The notes under the pieces are model-generated. The model did not search any database. It was not told the origin of the DNA and saw only the letters and a list, made by a program, of their open reading frames with translations. Both the position numbers and the translations under genes were made by a program. Source: Cyclobacteriaceae bacterium (GTDB lineage Bacteria > Bacteroidota > Bacteroidia > Cytophagales > Cyclobacteriaceae). Taken from it: 11,078 bases of DNA. The first letter of the stretch is position 1, and each line of letters opens with the position of its first letter. This document shows positions 1 to 7,596 of this stretch, piece by piece. The stretch is taken from contig JANQST010000579.1 of assembly GCA_028279155.1 (NCBI GenBank), forward strand, positions 1 to 11,078. Reading direction: 5' to 3'.

Positions 1-2777
1 TCAATGGTTCTTGGGTGGCAATTACAGATTACAGGGATGATGATACCAAAGCCTTGTTACTTTCAGAAGTCACTCAGCTGGCCCGAGAATACAAAGACAC
101 TCCCGGACTATTACTTTTCTTATTAGGAAACGAGAACAATTACGGTCTTTTCTGGGCAGGAGCTGAAACTGAAGATTTTCCAGATGATGAAGGACGAATC
201 AACTTCATCGGTGAAAGCAGAGGGCGGCCTATGTACAATTTGATGAACGAGGCAGCTGTAAAAATGAAAGAAATTGATGGTTCTCATCCTGTTGCAATCT
301 GTAACGGAGATCTACTATTCGCTGAAATTGTCGCTGAGGAATGTAAAGATGTAGATATCTATGGTGTCAATATGTATAGAGGTATCTCTTTCACTGATGC
401 ATTTGACCGTGTAAAAAACGAGCTTAATAAGCCCATCATGTTTACTGAATTTGGTGCTGACGCTTACAATGCCAAGGAAAATGCAGAAGATCAAGCCTCT
501 CAAGCCTACTACAATTTGGGTAATTGGAGAGAAATCTATGAAAATGCGGCTGGACTTGGAAAAGCAGGTAATTCGATCGGTGGATTTACCTTCCAGTTTA
601 GTGATGGATGGTGGAAGTATGGACAAACAAAGAATTTGGATATTCATGACAATAATGCCTCATGGGCAAATGGAGGATACCAATCCGATTTTCAGGAGGG
701 TGAGAATAACATGAATGAAGAGTGGTTTGGAATCTGTGCAAAAGGCCAAACCAATTCGCGAGGACTTTATAACCTCTATCCAAGAGCTTCCTATTATGTC
801 TTAAAGGAAGCGCATTCCTATAATGTTTATGCTGAAGGTGCAAGTCTGGGAGATATTGACGATCATTTTTCCAACATAATTATATCGAATGCAGTGATGC
901 AGGCACGTGGCGATAAAGCATCATTACTTGGCGAAAATGGAGGTAAAATTAGGGTCAACGAAATACGTGCTGAATTCACCACATTTATGACAGGCGGAGA
1001 CAAGATTACCACTCCAAATAACGCAGACCCAACCAATCAGACATATCCTGATAAGCTTGGTTTTGATCGAATGGAGTCCTATTTCATTGGTATTGAGGCA
1101 AAGCCTGAAGCCAATGTTAGAGCTAATGTTACCTTTAACATTCTTGGTAATGTTGCTCAGAATCCCATCAATGAAATTTTTTATGAAAACAGGGGAAGAG
1201 CTCAAACATTCGTCACTCAAAATGGAAACAACATTACCACAAATCCTAACCGAGTACAGGTTTACCAAGCCTCCTATTCATGGGATCACAAACTTTTTAG
1301 CTTAGATGGATTCTATCGAACAGGCCACTATCACTGGGGGTATGAGGGGGATTTCTTCGGGCTTTATCCTGAAGCAAATTACGGACCTAACATAGATATC
1401 TATAATGGTCTTGCTCCCAATGGGTTTGAAATAACTGGTAAAAAGACTTTCAACGGATTAAAAGTCGCTTACGGGCCTGAGCTTTGGTGGGGTGCTAACC
1501 CGGCCATCCTCGTCAAATACACCAAACATCTATGGAAGTTTGATGTCACAGCAATCTTTCATGAGGATCTAGAAGATCCTGGAGCTGCCGTCAGTTCGGT
1601 CGCAGTTCCGCAACCAAAAACCCGTAGAGGAACCCTCTATGCTAAAACGGAGCTAGGAAAAATGGAAGTTGAATTTGGAGGTATGTGGGGCGGTCAGCCA
1701 CTTGTTGGCCGAGGATTTCAGGTAGTAAGAGGAGAAGCTGGTAACTACCAGGTTTTACAAGATGAAATTAAGAATTCCGATACCTGGGGTGGGAAAATCA
1801 AACTGACTTACGAAGGAGGAAGAATCAATTGGTATGGACAGGCTTCTTCACGTGGGCTGGCAGCCAACGCAGGTGGAGACTACACGCAAACATTTACAGG
1901 TTGGAAACTGAAAGATTTCGGATCTGGAAACGTAAATAATTTCTTCACAGGATTCACTTACAATGTTGGAAAAATACAGGTCGCACCCAACTTCATGTAC
2001 CAAAAGCCGCTGATTGATCCAATTCCAGGTGATGCACCTGCACCTGCGAGATTACGAAACATTCTAGATGATCCATTTGTGGTTAGAAGCAATAGAGAAA
2101 CAGTTGCTGGTGAGCTCCTTATAACATTTGATCCTACACCAGGCAGTTGGATGTATGAGTGGGACAATGATCGAGCAGAAGATGCAAAACTTGCAGCAAG
2201 TATAGGTTTTGTTTACCGACACCTTCCTACTTCTCAAGACGCAGCTGTAATCTTTCCGGGAACTGCGAGGATACCTGCTCCAGCAGCAGGAGCTGCTCCT
2301 GCCTTAGATCTTTGGGAAGTTAATGCCCGAGTCGTTTCAAAATTGAATCCTGAGTTCGGAATCATTACGAATCTCTACGGAGGTAATGGCCAGGCGAACG
2401 GATCCGATCCAAGAACTGTAGAGCGGTATGGAGGTGATATGAGAGTTATCTACAAAAAATTGAAATTCTCTACCCATGCCAAAGTCAACGATTGGGGACC
2501 TTTTGACTACCATAGGGATTTCAACTTAACCTATCCGCTTCAGCTAATGGCAGACATTTCGACTTCCATTGCTAAGCCAGATTGGTTCCTACTTCCGAGT
2601 ACTCAACTTGGAATGAGATTCATGTGGAGATCGCTGGATCAATATTCTCCTCGATATAACCCCGCTCAAATAGTTAACAACCTTGGTAATCTGGTTCCGG
2701 ACCCAACTGCTCCAGGATTTGGGAATGGAAATGAATGGGAGTTTAGGACGTACCTGAACATCAACCTAGGAAACTGA
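1..2777 (+). CDS. GH2-like (clan GH-A) glycosidase fused to a C-terminal outer-membrane beta-barrel-like domain; 5' end truncated
   Basis: The reading frame is open to the left edge (first full codon at 3, reading NGSWVAITDYRD), so the GTG at 15 is not a real start and the N-terminus, including any signal peptide, is missing. The first ~275 visible residues look like the second half of a GH-A (beta/alpha)8 barrel. FLLGNENNYG carries the Asn-Glu pair typical of the acid/base (Glu codon 132-134), and MFTEFGAD at the end of a predicted strand supplies a candidate nucleophile (Glu codon 447-449). GFTFQFSDGWWK (about 580-615) fits strand 8. From about 840 to the stop the protein becomes a run of amphipathic, aromatic-rich beta hairpins with short turns, for example around TLYAKTELGKMEVEFGGMWG, and ends in the strand EWEFRTYLNINLGN. 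This is how a porin-like barrel reads. No TonB box or SusC plug is visible. It sits immediately upstream of a glucan-binding lipoprotein and a laminarinase, so I infer action on beta-glucan oligosaccharides; hydrolase versus transglycosylase cannot be decided. Confidence 0.75.
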   Translation, partial: NGSWVAITDYRDDDTKALLLSEVTQLAREYKDTPGLLLFLLGNENNYGLFWAGAETEDFPDDEGRINFIGESRGRPMYNLMNEAAVKMKEIDGSHPVAICNGDLLFAEIVAEECKDVDIYGVNMYRGISFTDAFDRVKNELNKPIMFTEFGADAYNAKENAEDQASQAYYNLGNWREIYENAAGLGKAGNSIGGFTFQFSDGWWKYGQTKNLDIHDNNASWANGGYQSDFQEGENNMNEEWFGICAKGQTNSRGLYNLYPRASYYVLKEAHSYNVYAEGASLGDIDDHFSNIIISNAVMQARGDKASLLGENGGKIRVNEIRAEFTTFMTGGDKITTPNNADPTNQTYPDKLGFDRMESYFIGIEAKPEANVRANVTFNILGNVAQNPINEIFYENRGRAQTFVTQNGNNITTNPNRVQVYQASYSWDHKLFSLDGFYRTGHYHWGYEGDFFGLYPEANYGPNIDIYNGLAPNGFEITGKKTFNGLKVAYGPELWWGANPAILVKYTKHLWKFDVTAIFHEDLEDPGAAVSSVAVPQPKTRRGTLYAKTELGKMEVEFGGMWGGQPLVGRGFQVVRGEAGNYQVLQDEIKNSDTWGGKIKLTYEGGRINWYGQASSRGLAANAGGDYTQTFTGWKLKDFGSGNVNNFFTGFTYNVGKIQVAPNFMYQKPLIDPIPGDAPAPARLRNILDDPFVVRSNRETVAGELLITFDPTPGSWMYEWDNDRAEDAKLAASIGFVYRHLPTSQDAAVIFPGTARIPAPAAGAAPALDLWEVNARVVSKLNPEFGIITNLYGGNGQANGSDPRTVERYGGDMRVIYKKLKFSTHAKVNDWGPFDYHRDFNLTYPLQLMADISTSIAKPDWFLLPSTQLGMRFMWRSLDQYSPRYNPAQIVNNLGNLVPDPTAPGFGNGNEWEFRTYLNINLGN
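844..2774 (+). other. Predicted outer-membrane beta-barrel domain of the fused glycosidase
   Basis: About 640 residues follow the catalytic barrel without a low-complexity linker. I count roughly 20-24 candidate transmembrane strands with alternating polar/apolar residues, many rich in Tyr, Trp and Phe, for example IRVNEIRAEFTTF, SYFIGIEAKPEANVRANVTF, GKIKLTYEGGRINWYGQASS, DMRVIYKKLKFSTHAKV and STQLGMRFMWRSL. Hairpins are joined by short Gly/Lys/Asp turns, and longer Pro/Asn/Gly stretches could be extracellular loops. The last residue is Asn rather than the classical Phe, but the final strand alternates in the usual way. The strand count is by eye. An alternative is a large secreted beta-sandwich or beta-helix, which is less likely given the hairpin register and the terminal strand. 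Confidence 0.6.
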
Positions 2778-2809
2778 TGAGTCATTTAAAAGCATTAAAA
2801 AACACTAAC

Positions 2810-4219
2810 ATGAAAAAGATAGATTTTAAAGCGCTCTATTTACTGCTTGTGCTTCTTTGTCTTGGTTGTACACGTGATGAAGAGGAACTGCCACTAGCTC
2901 TATTTCCTGACACTTCAGATGTATTCATCGATAACTTCATTGGTTTAGGAAGCGATTTCTACTTCCCTTATCTAGGCGCCAAGCCGGATGTCTTTTCAGT
3001 GGATCGAAGCGGGGGTTTTGAGAGTGAAGCCTCTATACGAATTGATGTCCCTAATGCAGATGACCCGGGAGGAGGATTTGCTGGTGCAATTTTCAGGATT
3101 GATGGTATTGGCAGGAATTTATCTGAGTACAATGCACTTACCTTTTACGCAAGATCCTCCCAGGCCGCAACTATTGGTGAAGTAGGTTTCGGTCAAGACT
3201 TTGAAGGTGATGTATATCGAGCCTTTTTGACAAATCTTGACTTCACCACGAATTGGAAAAAGTTCATCATACCAATTCCGGATCCATCCAAACTATTGAG
3301 TGAAAAAGGAGTATTTCAATTCGCAGCAGGCGGAATAGGACCTGAAGGACAAGAAGTTGGATACACTTTTTGGTTAGATGAAATAAAGTTCGAGAACCTG
3401 CCGGAGGTAGCTCAACCTTTACCACAGATTTTTGGAGGGAATAATCAAACCGAATCGGCATTTAACGGGATCACGATACCAGTTTCAGGCGCCAATGTGA
3501 TTTATAATGTAGATGGAACAGATGTTTCTGTAAATTCCGCTCCTGCATATTTCAACTTCGACACTTCAAACGAATCTGTCGCAAGTGTGAGTGATGATGG
3601 GGTGATAACGCTGAATAGTTCTGGCTCAGCAACAATCACTGCAAGTATAGGTGAAGGAGCCAACGAGTTAGAAGCATTGGGTTCAGTAGCAGTCACCTCA
3701 AGAGGAGATTTTGACTTTGCTCCCACCCCGCCAGCAAGGGATGCAGATGATGTCATAGCGATATTCAGTGATGTTTACAATAAAGTAAATGTCGCCAACT
3801 ACAATGGGTTCTTCCTCTTTGCGACAACACAAGGCGGAGCAATTGACATCTTGGGTGACAACATCATTAGCTACACGGACTTGAATTTTGTTAGCATCAA
3901 TATTTTTGGTGCAGCTACTGTCAATGCCAGCGGCATGACCCACATGCACCTGGATGTGTACGTCCGGGAAGAGGTTGATCCATCAGATTTCTTACGGGTT
4001 GAATTGATCAATAATGACGGGGGCGGATCGACACAGTCTTCAGCCTCTGTGCAACTCCAAAACTACAACCCACTGTTAGAAGAGCAATGGGTAAGCTATG
4101 ATATTCCGATGACAGATTTTGCAAGCATTGGAACCCCCGATGATATAGACCTCATCTTCTTCGTCTCAGACGGCACTATCTCAAGCATCTATATAGACAA
4201 TGTCTATTTCTACAGATAG
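2810..4219 (+). CDS. Surface lipoprotein with two carbohydrate-binding-type modules and a central Ig-like domain (putative beta-glucan-binding protein)
   Basis: I choose the ATG at 2810 (469 residues). From there the protein starts MKKIDFKALYLLLVLLCLGC, a textbook lipoprotein signal with lipidated Cys20, followed by TRDEEE, an acidic stretch like Bacteroidota surface-export signals. The in-frame ATG at 2777 overlaps the upstream stop (TGATG) but only adds 11 polar residues before the signal. Residues ~30-192 look like a CBM11-like or galactose-binding-like jelly roll, ending YTFWLDEIKFENL. Residues ~200-298 resemble a bacterial Ig-like (BIG2) domain (SVASVSDDGVITLNSSGSA). Residues ~302-469 begin APTPPARDADDVIAIFSDVY and end SSIYIDNVYFYR; from memory, this kind of module is found attached to some Bacteroidota GH16 laminarinases. 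No catalytic residues are evident. Its place directly before the laminarinase gene suggests a surface glycan-binding protein that holds laminarin for the enzyme. Substrate is inferred. Confidence 0.8.
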   Translation: MKKIDFKALYLLLVLLCLGCTRDEEELPLALFPDTSDVFIDNFIGLGSDFYFPYLGAKPDVFSVDRSGGFESEASIRIDVPNADDPGGGFAGAIFRIDGIGRNLSEYNALTFYARSSQAATIGEVGFGQDFEGDVYRAFLTNLDFTTNWKKFIIPIPDPSKLLSEKGVFQFAAGGIGPEGQEVGYTFWLDEIKFENLPEVAQPLPQIFGGNNQTESAFNGITIPVSGANVIYNVDGTDVSVNSAPAYFNFDTSNESVASVSDDGVITLNSSGSATITASIGEGANELEALGSVAVTSRGDFDFAPTPPARDADDVIAIFSDVYNKVNVANYNGFFLFATTQGGAIDILGDNIISYTDLNFVSINIFGAATVNASGMTHMHLDVYVREEVDPSDFLRVELINNDGGGSTQSSASVQLQNYNPLLEEQWVSYDIPMTDFASIGTPDDIDLIFFVSDGTISSIYIDNVYFYR

Positions 4220-4254
4220 AAACTATTCGAATTTGAAAACAGCATTATAGAATT

Positions 4255-5094
4255 ATGATTTCGATTAAAACATACAAAACAATTATCATCACAACATTAG
4301 TGTTGGTATTTGGATCTTTCCTAATGGTTGGATGTGATGACTCCAATGAGCTTCCGGACCGTAACTACGAATTGGTTTGGGAGGATGAATTCAACGGAAC
4401 CTCAGGCGACTTACCCAACGCTGCAAATTGGACCTATGATATAGGCAATGGCGTAGACGGATGGGGTAATCAAGAGCTACAGTATTACACAGACAGACCC
4501 GAAAATGTGTCTTTGGATGGCGGTGGAAACTTAGTCATTACAGCTATATCAGAACCTTTTGAAGGCAGCAATTTTACTTCTGCAAGAATCACTACTAAGG
4601 GGCTTAGAGAACAAACGTATGGCAGATTTGAAGCAAGGCTCAAGACTCCTTTTGGTCAGGGGTTGTGGCCTGCCTTCTGGTTGCTTGGAGTAGACGTAAA
4701 CGAAGTTGGTTGGCCTCAAACCGGGGAAATCGACATCATGGAATTGAGGGGACAGCAGCCTAGGGTAATTAGTGGTTCGATTCATGGACCTGGTTATTCC
4801 GCAGCTGAAGCCATCACTAAAGATTTCGAGATTCTTGACTCAAGGTTTGATACAGATTTTCATGTATTTGCGGTAGAATGGGGTCCGGATTTTATCGATT
4901 ATTTCGTAGACGGCAGGTTGTATCAACAACTCACCCCACAAAGTCTTCCTGACCCTGACAACTGGGTTTTTAATAACAAAGATTTTTTCATAATTCTCAA
5001 TGTAGCAGTAGGTGGCAATTATGTGGGAAACCCAACTGACAATACCCGATTTCCACAAACCATGACGATTGATTACGTCAGGGTGTATCAATAA
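4255..5094 (+). CDS. GH16 family endo-beta-1,3-glucanase (laminarinase) lipoprotein
   Basis: This 279-residue protein has a lipoprotein signal with a lipobox ending FLMVGC (Cys27), followed by DDSNELPD. The rest is a single GH16 jelly-roll domain, residues ~38-279. It opens YELVWEDEFNGT and contains NQELQYYTDRPENV, the ARITTKG segment, YGRFEARLKTPFGQGLWPAFWLLG and GSIHGPGYS. The catalytic motif is GEIDIMELRG: Glu158 nucleophile, Asp160 and Glu163 acid/base, in the ExDxxE beta-bulge form typical of laminarinases (GH16_3) rather than of the ExDxE lichenases. It should cut internal beta-1,3 bonds of laminarin or related glucans at the cell surface, giving oligosaccharides for uptake. It has no carbohydrate-binding module of its own; such modules are on the lipoproteins encoded on either side. 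Gaps are 35 bases upstream and 36 downstream, so it is probably co-transcribed with both. Mixed-linkage specificity cannot be excluded. Confidence 0.93.
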   Translation: MISIKTYKTIIITTLVLVFGSFLMVGCDDSNELPDRNYELVWEDEFNGTSGDLPNAANWTYDIGNGVDGWGNQELQYYTDRPENVSLDGGGNLVITAISEPFEGSNFTSARITTKGLREQTYGRFEARLKTPFGQGLWPAFWLLGVDVNEVGWPQTGEIDIMELRGQQPRVISGSIHGPGYSAAEAITKDFEILDSRFDTDFHVFAVEWGPDFIDYFVDGRLYQQLTPQSLPDPDNWVFNNKDFFIILNVAVGGNYVGNPTDNTRFPQTMTIDYVRVYQ

Positions 5095-5130
5095 TTAAAA
5101 TAAAAAACTTAAATCTAAAACTGTAAAACA

Positions 5131-7491
5131 ATGATGAAAACTAGACTATTACAAGTGCTGTTGTGCGGCTTGATGAGCGCAACGCTCTTGCTAACAAGCT
5201 GTGTTGAAGACGATGGAGGTGTCGATCCGCCAGTGGCGAGCTTTACTTTTGTTGTGAATGGTGCATCAGTAACATTTACCAACACCTCAACTGGTACTGG
5301 AAATGAATATTCCTGGGATTTTGGAGATGATGCAACTTCCAATCTCGAAAGCCCTTCAAAGGATTATACAACAGCAGGCACATTTACCGTGACCTTAACA
5401 GCTACCAATGACGGGGGATCTGATACTGCAACAGAGGAAGTTACAATTGATGCTGCTGCTGTAGATACACAAGCACCAGTAATCACGCTTACTGGTGATG
5501 CTGCCGTATCAGTAGAAATTGGTGAAGAATACACTGATGCAGGTGCTACTGCCAATGATAATGTGGATGGTGACATTAGTGATGACATTGTAGTAACCGG
5601 AGAAGTCGATACGTTGGTTCCCGGAGAATATACACTTGCTTACAATGTAAGCGATGCTGCCGGCAATGAAGCAACAGAAGTAACCAGAACGGTTACAGTG
5701 ACTTTTGATGATGGCCTTCTAACGAACGGAGATTTTGAAACCGAAAATCAAACAGCCTGGATTGGCAATGCACTTGACATTCGAACAGAGGGTGGTAACA
5801 GTTTTGCATTTGTTGATGTAGCAACTGCAGGAAACAGTTTTGATGTAAACATCAGCCAGGTACTTCCAATGTCTGCTGGAAACACCTATACCTTATCTTT
5901 CAATGCTTCTACTTCTGCAGAAGACGAGACCAGGACTCTTTTGGCAGGTATTGGACTCAATGTAGAACCTTTCACAAACGTTACGGAAGAAGTGACTATC
6001 ACATCTACTACCCAGCGATTCAGTTTTGAATTTGTTGCCAATTTTGATAATGCCGAAAGCCGTGTTCTATTTGATATGGGCGCTGCTGCAGGTATAGTGG
6101 TACTTGATAACGTTTCGCTTGAACTTACCGCAGAAAATACTTCAACTCTTCCTTTCGATTTCGAAGATGGAGAAGAAATAGTGGATGTATTTAATGGAGC
6201 GGCGTTTGAAGTGGCAGAAGATCCGGCGGATGCCAACAATAAAGTTGGAAAAGTGACGAACGCTGGAGTGAATTTCGAAGGAATTTCATTTGCACTTGGA
6301 ACAGCGGTTGATTTCGCTACGGATAAGCAAATCTCTATGCGATTCAATACCGCTACTGCGGATATTCCTGTGCTTGTTAAGTTTGAAAGTGGTACAGCCG
6401 GTGATATCGAAGTATCTGCAACCGCAGCTAGTACAGGATGGCAAGACCTGACATTTGATTTCAGCGGTACTGCTGGTTCGTATAAAAAATTGGTCGTATT
6501 CATTGATGGTCCTGGCACTGCTGCTGGAGATTTCTACATCGATGACATCAAGCAAGAAGCTGCTTCTGGTGGTGGAGGACAAGGTGGTTGTACAGGAACT
6601 CTTGTAGCCGCTACAACAACACCCGTTACGTTCGAAGCGTGTGAAACATTCCTTGCAAGTCAAAATTTTGGAACTGGATTAAGTTCTGAACTCGTAGCTA
6701 ATCCATTCAAAGAGGGAATCAATACTTCAGATTATGTGCTAAAAGTTGATAAGACCAATGGTGCAGAATTCTTTGGTGGTATTCAAAATACCTTCTCTAG
6801 TGCTTTGGATTTCACGGATGATGTATTGAAACTGAAAGTATACTCTACAAAAGCAAACGTGGTATTCAGGTTTGAATTGATCCTTAACCCTAATCCGGAT
6901 GCTTTAGGAAATCCTGCGCCTCAGTTTGCAACAATTGAAAATGCAAATGAGTGGACGCAAGTAGAAGTTCCTTTCACTGGATTCCCAGTAAGTGCGGATG
7001 CATATAATCAGTTGGTAATTAAGCCAGACAATGATCAATCAGACAGTCCTATTACTGCTGATGGCACATATTACATTGATGATATCGAAACAGGTCCTGC
7101 AACAGTTACTGGCACACCAGGAGACTACTGCGGCACCCAAGTGAAACATTTTGGTGGAAATGTGGGCTCTGAGGCTTTACTGACAATCGAAAAGGTGACA
7201 AGAGGAGATGGTTTCCCAGCTCTGAAGTTTACGATAGCAACAGATCCTACAAATGGATTAGTTCCAGATCTTGTAATTGTAAACACATTAGAGGGTAGCC
7301 CTGGATTAGAAGCAATGGATACTTCGGTTTCAGGTGAAGTAAGCATTCAAGCCTTCTGGCCATCAGGAGCTCCTGCGAATAACGAAACGACTTTCCAAGT
7401 ACTTTGGAGTTTTGAAGGTGAAGCCGGGAATTGGCAGTTGTTTGAAACGGTGACTGATACACGAGTATCTGTAGATGCTACCTGTGAATAG
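5131..7491 (+). CDS. Multi-domain surface lipoprotein: PKD, DUF5011-like, CBM4/9-like and further binding modules
   Basis: 786 residues. The signal MMKTRLLQVLLCGLMSATLLLTSC gives lipidated Cys24, then VEDDGG. Domains in order: PKD, ~35-107 (YSWDFGDDATS); an Ig-like DUF5011/HYR domain, ~112-192 (DTQAPVITLTGDA, DAAGNEATEVTRTVTV); a CBM4/9-like module, ~196-333 (LLTNGDFETENQTAWIG to VLDNVSLEL), a family with known laminarin and beta-glucan binders; a jelly-roll module, ~338-475 (LPFDFEDGEE to FYIDDIKQE); a Gly-rich linker, ~478-486 (ASGGGGQGG); another jelly-roll module, ~487-650, ending YYIDDIETG; and a C-terminal domain, ~660-786. No glycosidase motif is visible. The mature region has four cysteines (487, 504, 667, 785) besides the lipidated one, which could form disulfides. 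The likely role is a long surface glycan-binding arm partnering the GH16 enzyme. PKD-type lipoproteins are common in Bacteroidota laminarin loci. It is followed by a terminator, so it is probably the last gene of its operon. The start could also be the second Met at 5134. Confidence 0.85.
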   Translation: MMKTRLLQVLLCGLMSATLLLTSCVEDDGGVDPPVASFTFVVNGASVTFTNTSTGTGNEYSWDFGDDATSNLESPSKDYTTAGTFTVTLTATNDGGSDTATEEVTIDAAAVDTQAPVITLTGDAAVSVEIGEEYTDAGATANDNVDGDISDDIVVTGEVDTLVPGEYTLAYNVSDAAGNEATEVTRTVTVTFDDGLLTNGDFETENQTAWIGNALDIRTEGGNSFAFVDVATAGNSFDVNISQVLPMSAGNTYTLSFNASTSAEDETRTLLAGIGLNVEPFTNVTEEVTITSTTQRFSFEFVANFDNAESRVLFDMGAAAGIVVLDNVSLELTAENTSTLPFDFEDGEEIVDVFNGAAFEVAEDPADANNKVGKVTNAGVNFEGISFALGTAVDFATDKQISMRFNTATADIPVLVKFESGTAGDIEVSATAASTGWQDLTFDFSGTAGSYKKLVVFIDGPGTAAGDFYIDDIKQEAASGGGGQGGCTGTLVAATTTPVTFEACETFLASQNFGTGLSSELVANPFKEGINTSDYVLKVDKTNGAEFFGGIQNTFSSALDFTDDVLKLKVYSTKANVVFRFELILNPNPDALGNPAPQFATIENANEWTQVEVPFTGFPVSADAYNQLVIKPDNDQSDSPITADGTYYIDDIETGPATVTGTPGDYCGTQVKHFGGNVGSEALLTIEKVTRGDGFPALKFTIATDPTNGLVPDLVIVNTLEGSPGLEAMDTSVSGEVSIQAFWPSGAPANNETTFQVLWSFEGEAGNWQLFETVTDTRVSVDATCE

Positions 7492-7515
7492 TTGAATTAA
7501 ATCTAATCATACATT

Positions 7516-7547
7516 CAAGCCGACCCCGTCGGGTCGGCTTGTTTTTT
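7516..7547 (+). terminator. Intrinsic (rho-independent) terminator
   Basis: A perfect 11-bp GC-rich stem (CAAGCCGACCC paired with GGGTCGGCTTG) closes a 4-base loop (CGTC) and is followed at once by six T residues at 7542-7547. It lies 24 bases after the stop of the multi-domain lipoprotein gene and before the phosphorylase gene. It should end the surface-protein operon, or at least reduce read-through into the phosphorylase gene. Confidence 0.9.
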
Positions 7548-7548
7548 A

Positions 7549-7563
7549 AACTCACTCTGAGTT
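7549..7563. promoter_or_regulatory. Short inverted repeat upstream of the phosphorylase gene, possible operator
   Basis: AACTCA-CTC-TGAGTT is a 6-bp-arm inverted repeat with a 3-base spacer. It lies just after the terminator T-tract and 33 bases before the ATG at 7597. A promoter for the phosphorylase gene is expected in this 49-base gap, but I see no clear Bacteroidota TAnnTTTG -7 element. The repeat may be a regulator site, or simply chance in a short AT-rich spacer. Confidence 0.22.
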
Positions 7564-7596
7564 AATAAACACAATACCCAAAACAATATCCAATAA

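Noticed and set aside
844..2774. The barrel-like region as a SusC/TonB-dependent transporter
   Set aside because: No plug domain, TonB box or carboxypeptidase-like N-terminal domain is visible, and the region directly follows a glycosidase domain. It reads as a smaller porin-like barrel.
2777..2809. ATG at 2777 overlapping the preceding stop (TGATG) as the start of the binding lipoprotein
   Set aside because: It would put 11 polar residues before an otherwise perfect lipoprotein signal that begins at 2810. Overlap coupling remains possible, but the 2810 start is better.
4225..4232. Palindrome ATTCGAAT in the spacer before the laminarinase gene
   Set aside because: Eight bases in a 35-base AT-rich spacer is within chance, and no second copy was seen in the other spacers.
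5886..6663. Long open frames on the minus strand opposite the multi-domain lipoprotein gene
   Set aside because: They are Ser/Thr/Val-rich antisense shadows of the repetitive beta-domain coding sequence, have no recognisable domain, and lie entirely inside a well-supported gene.
7108..7491. Type IX secretion C-terminal sorting domain on the multi-domain lipoprotein
   Set aside because: The protein has a lipoprotein signal, and its end (VDATCE) lacks the usual Lys/Arg-rich final strand of T9SS sorting domains.
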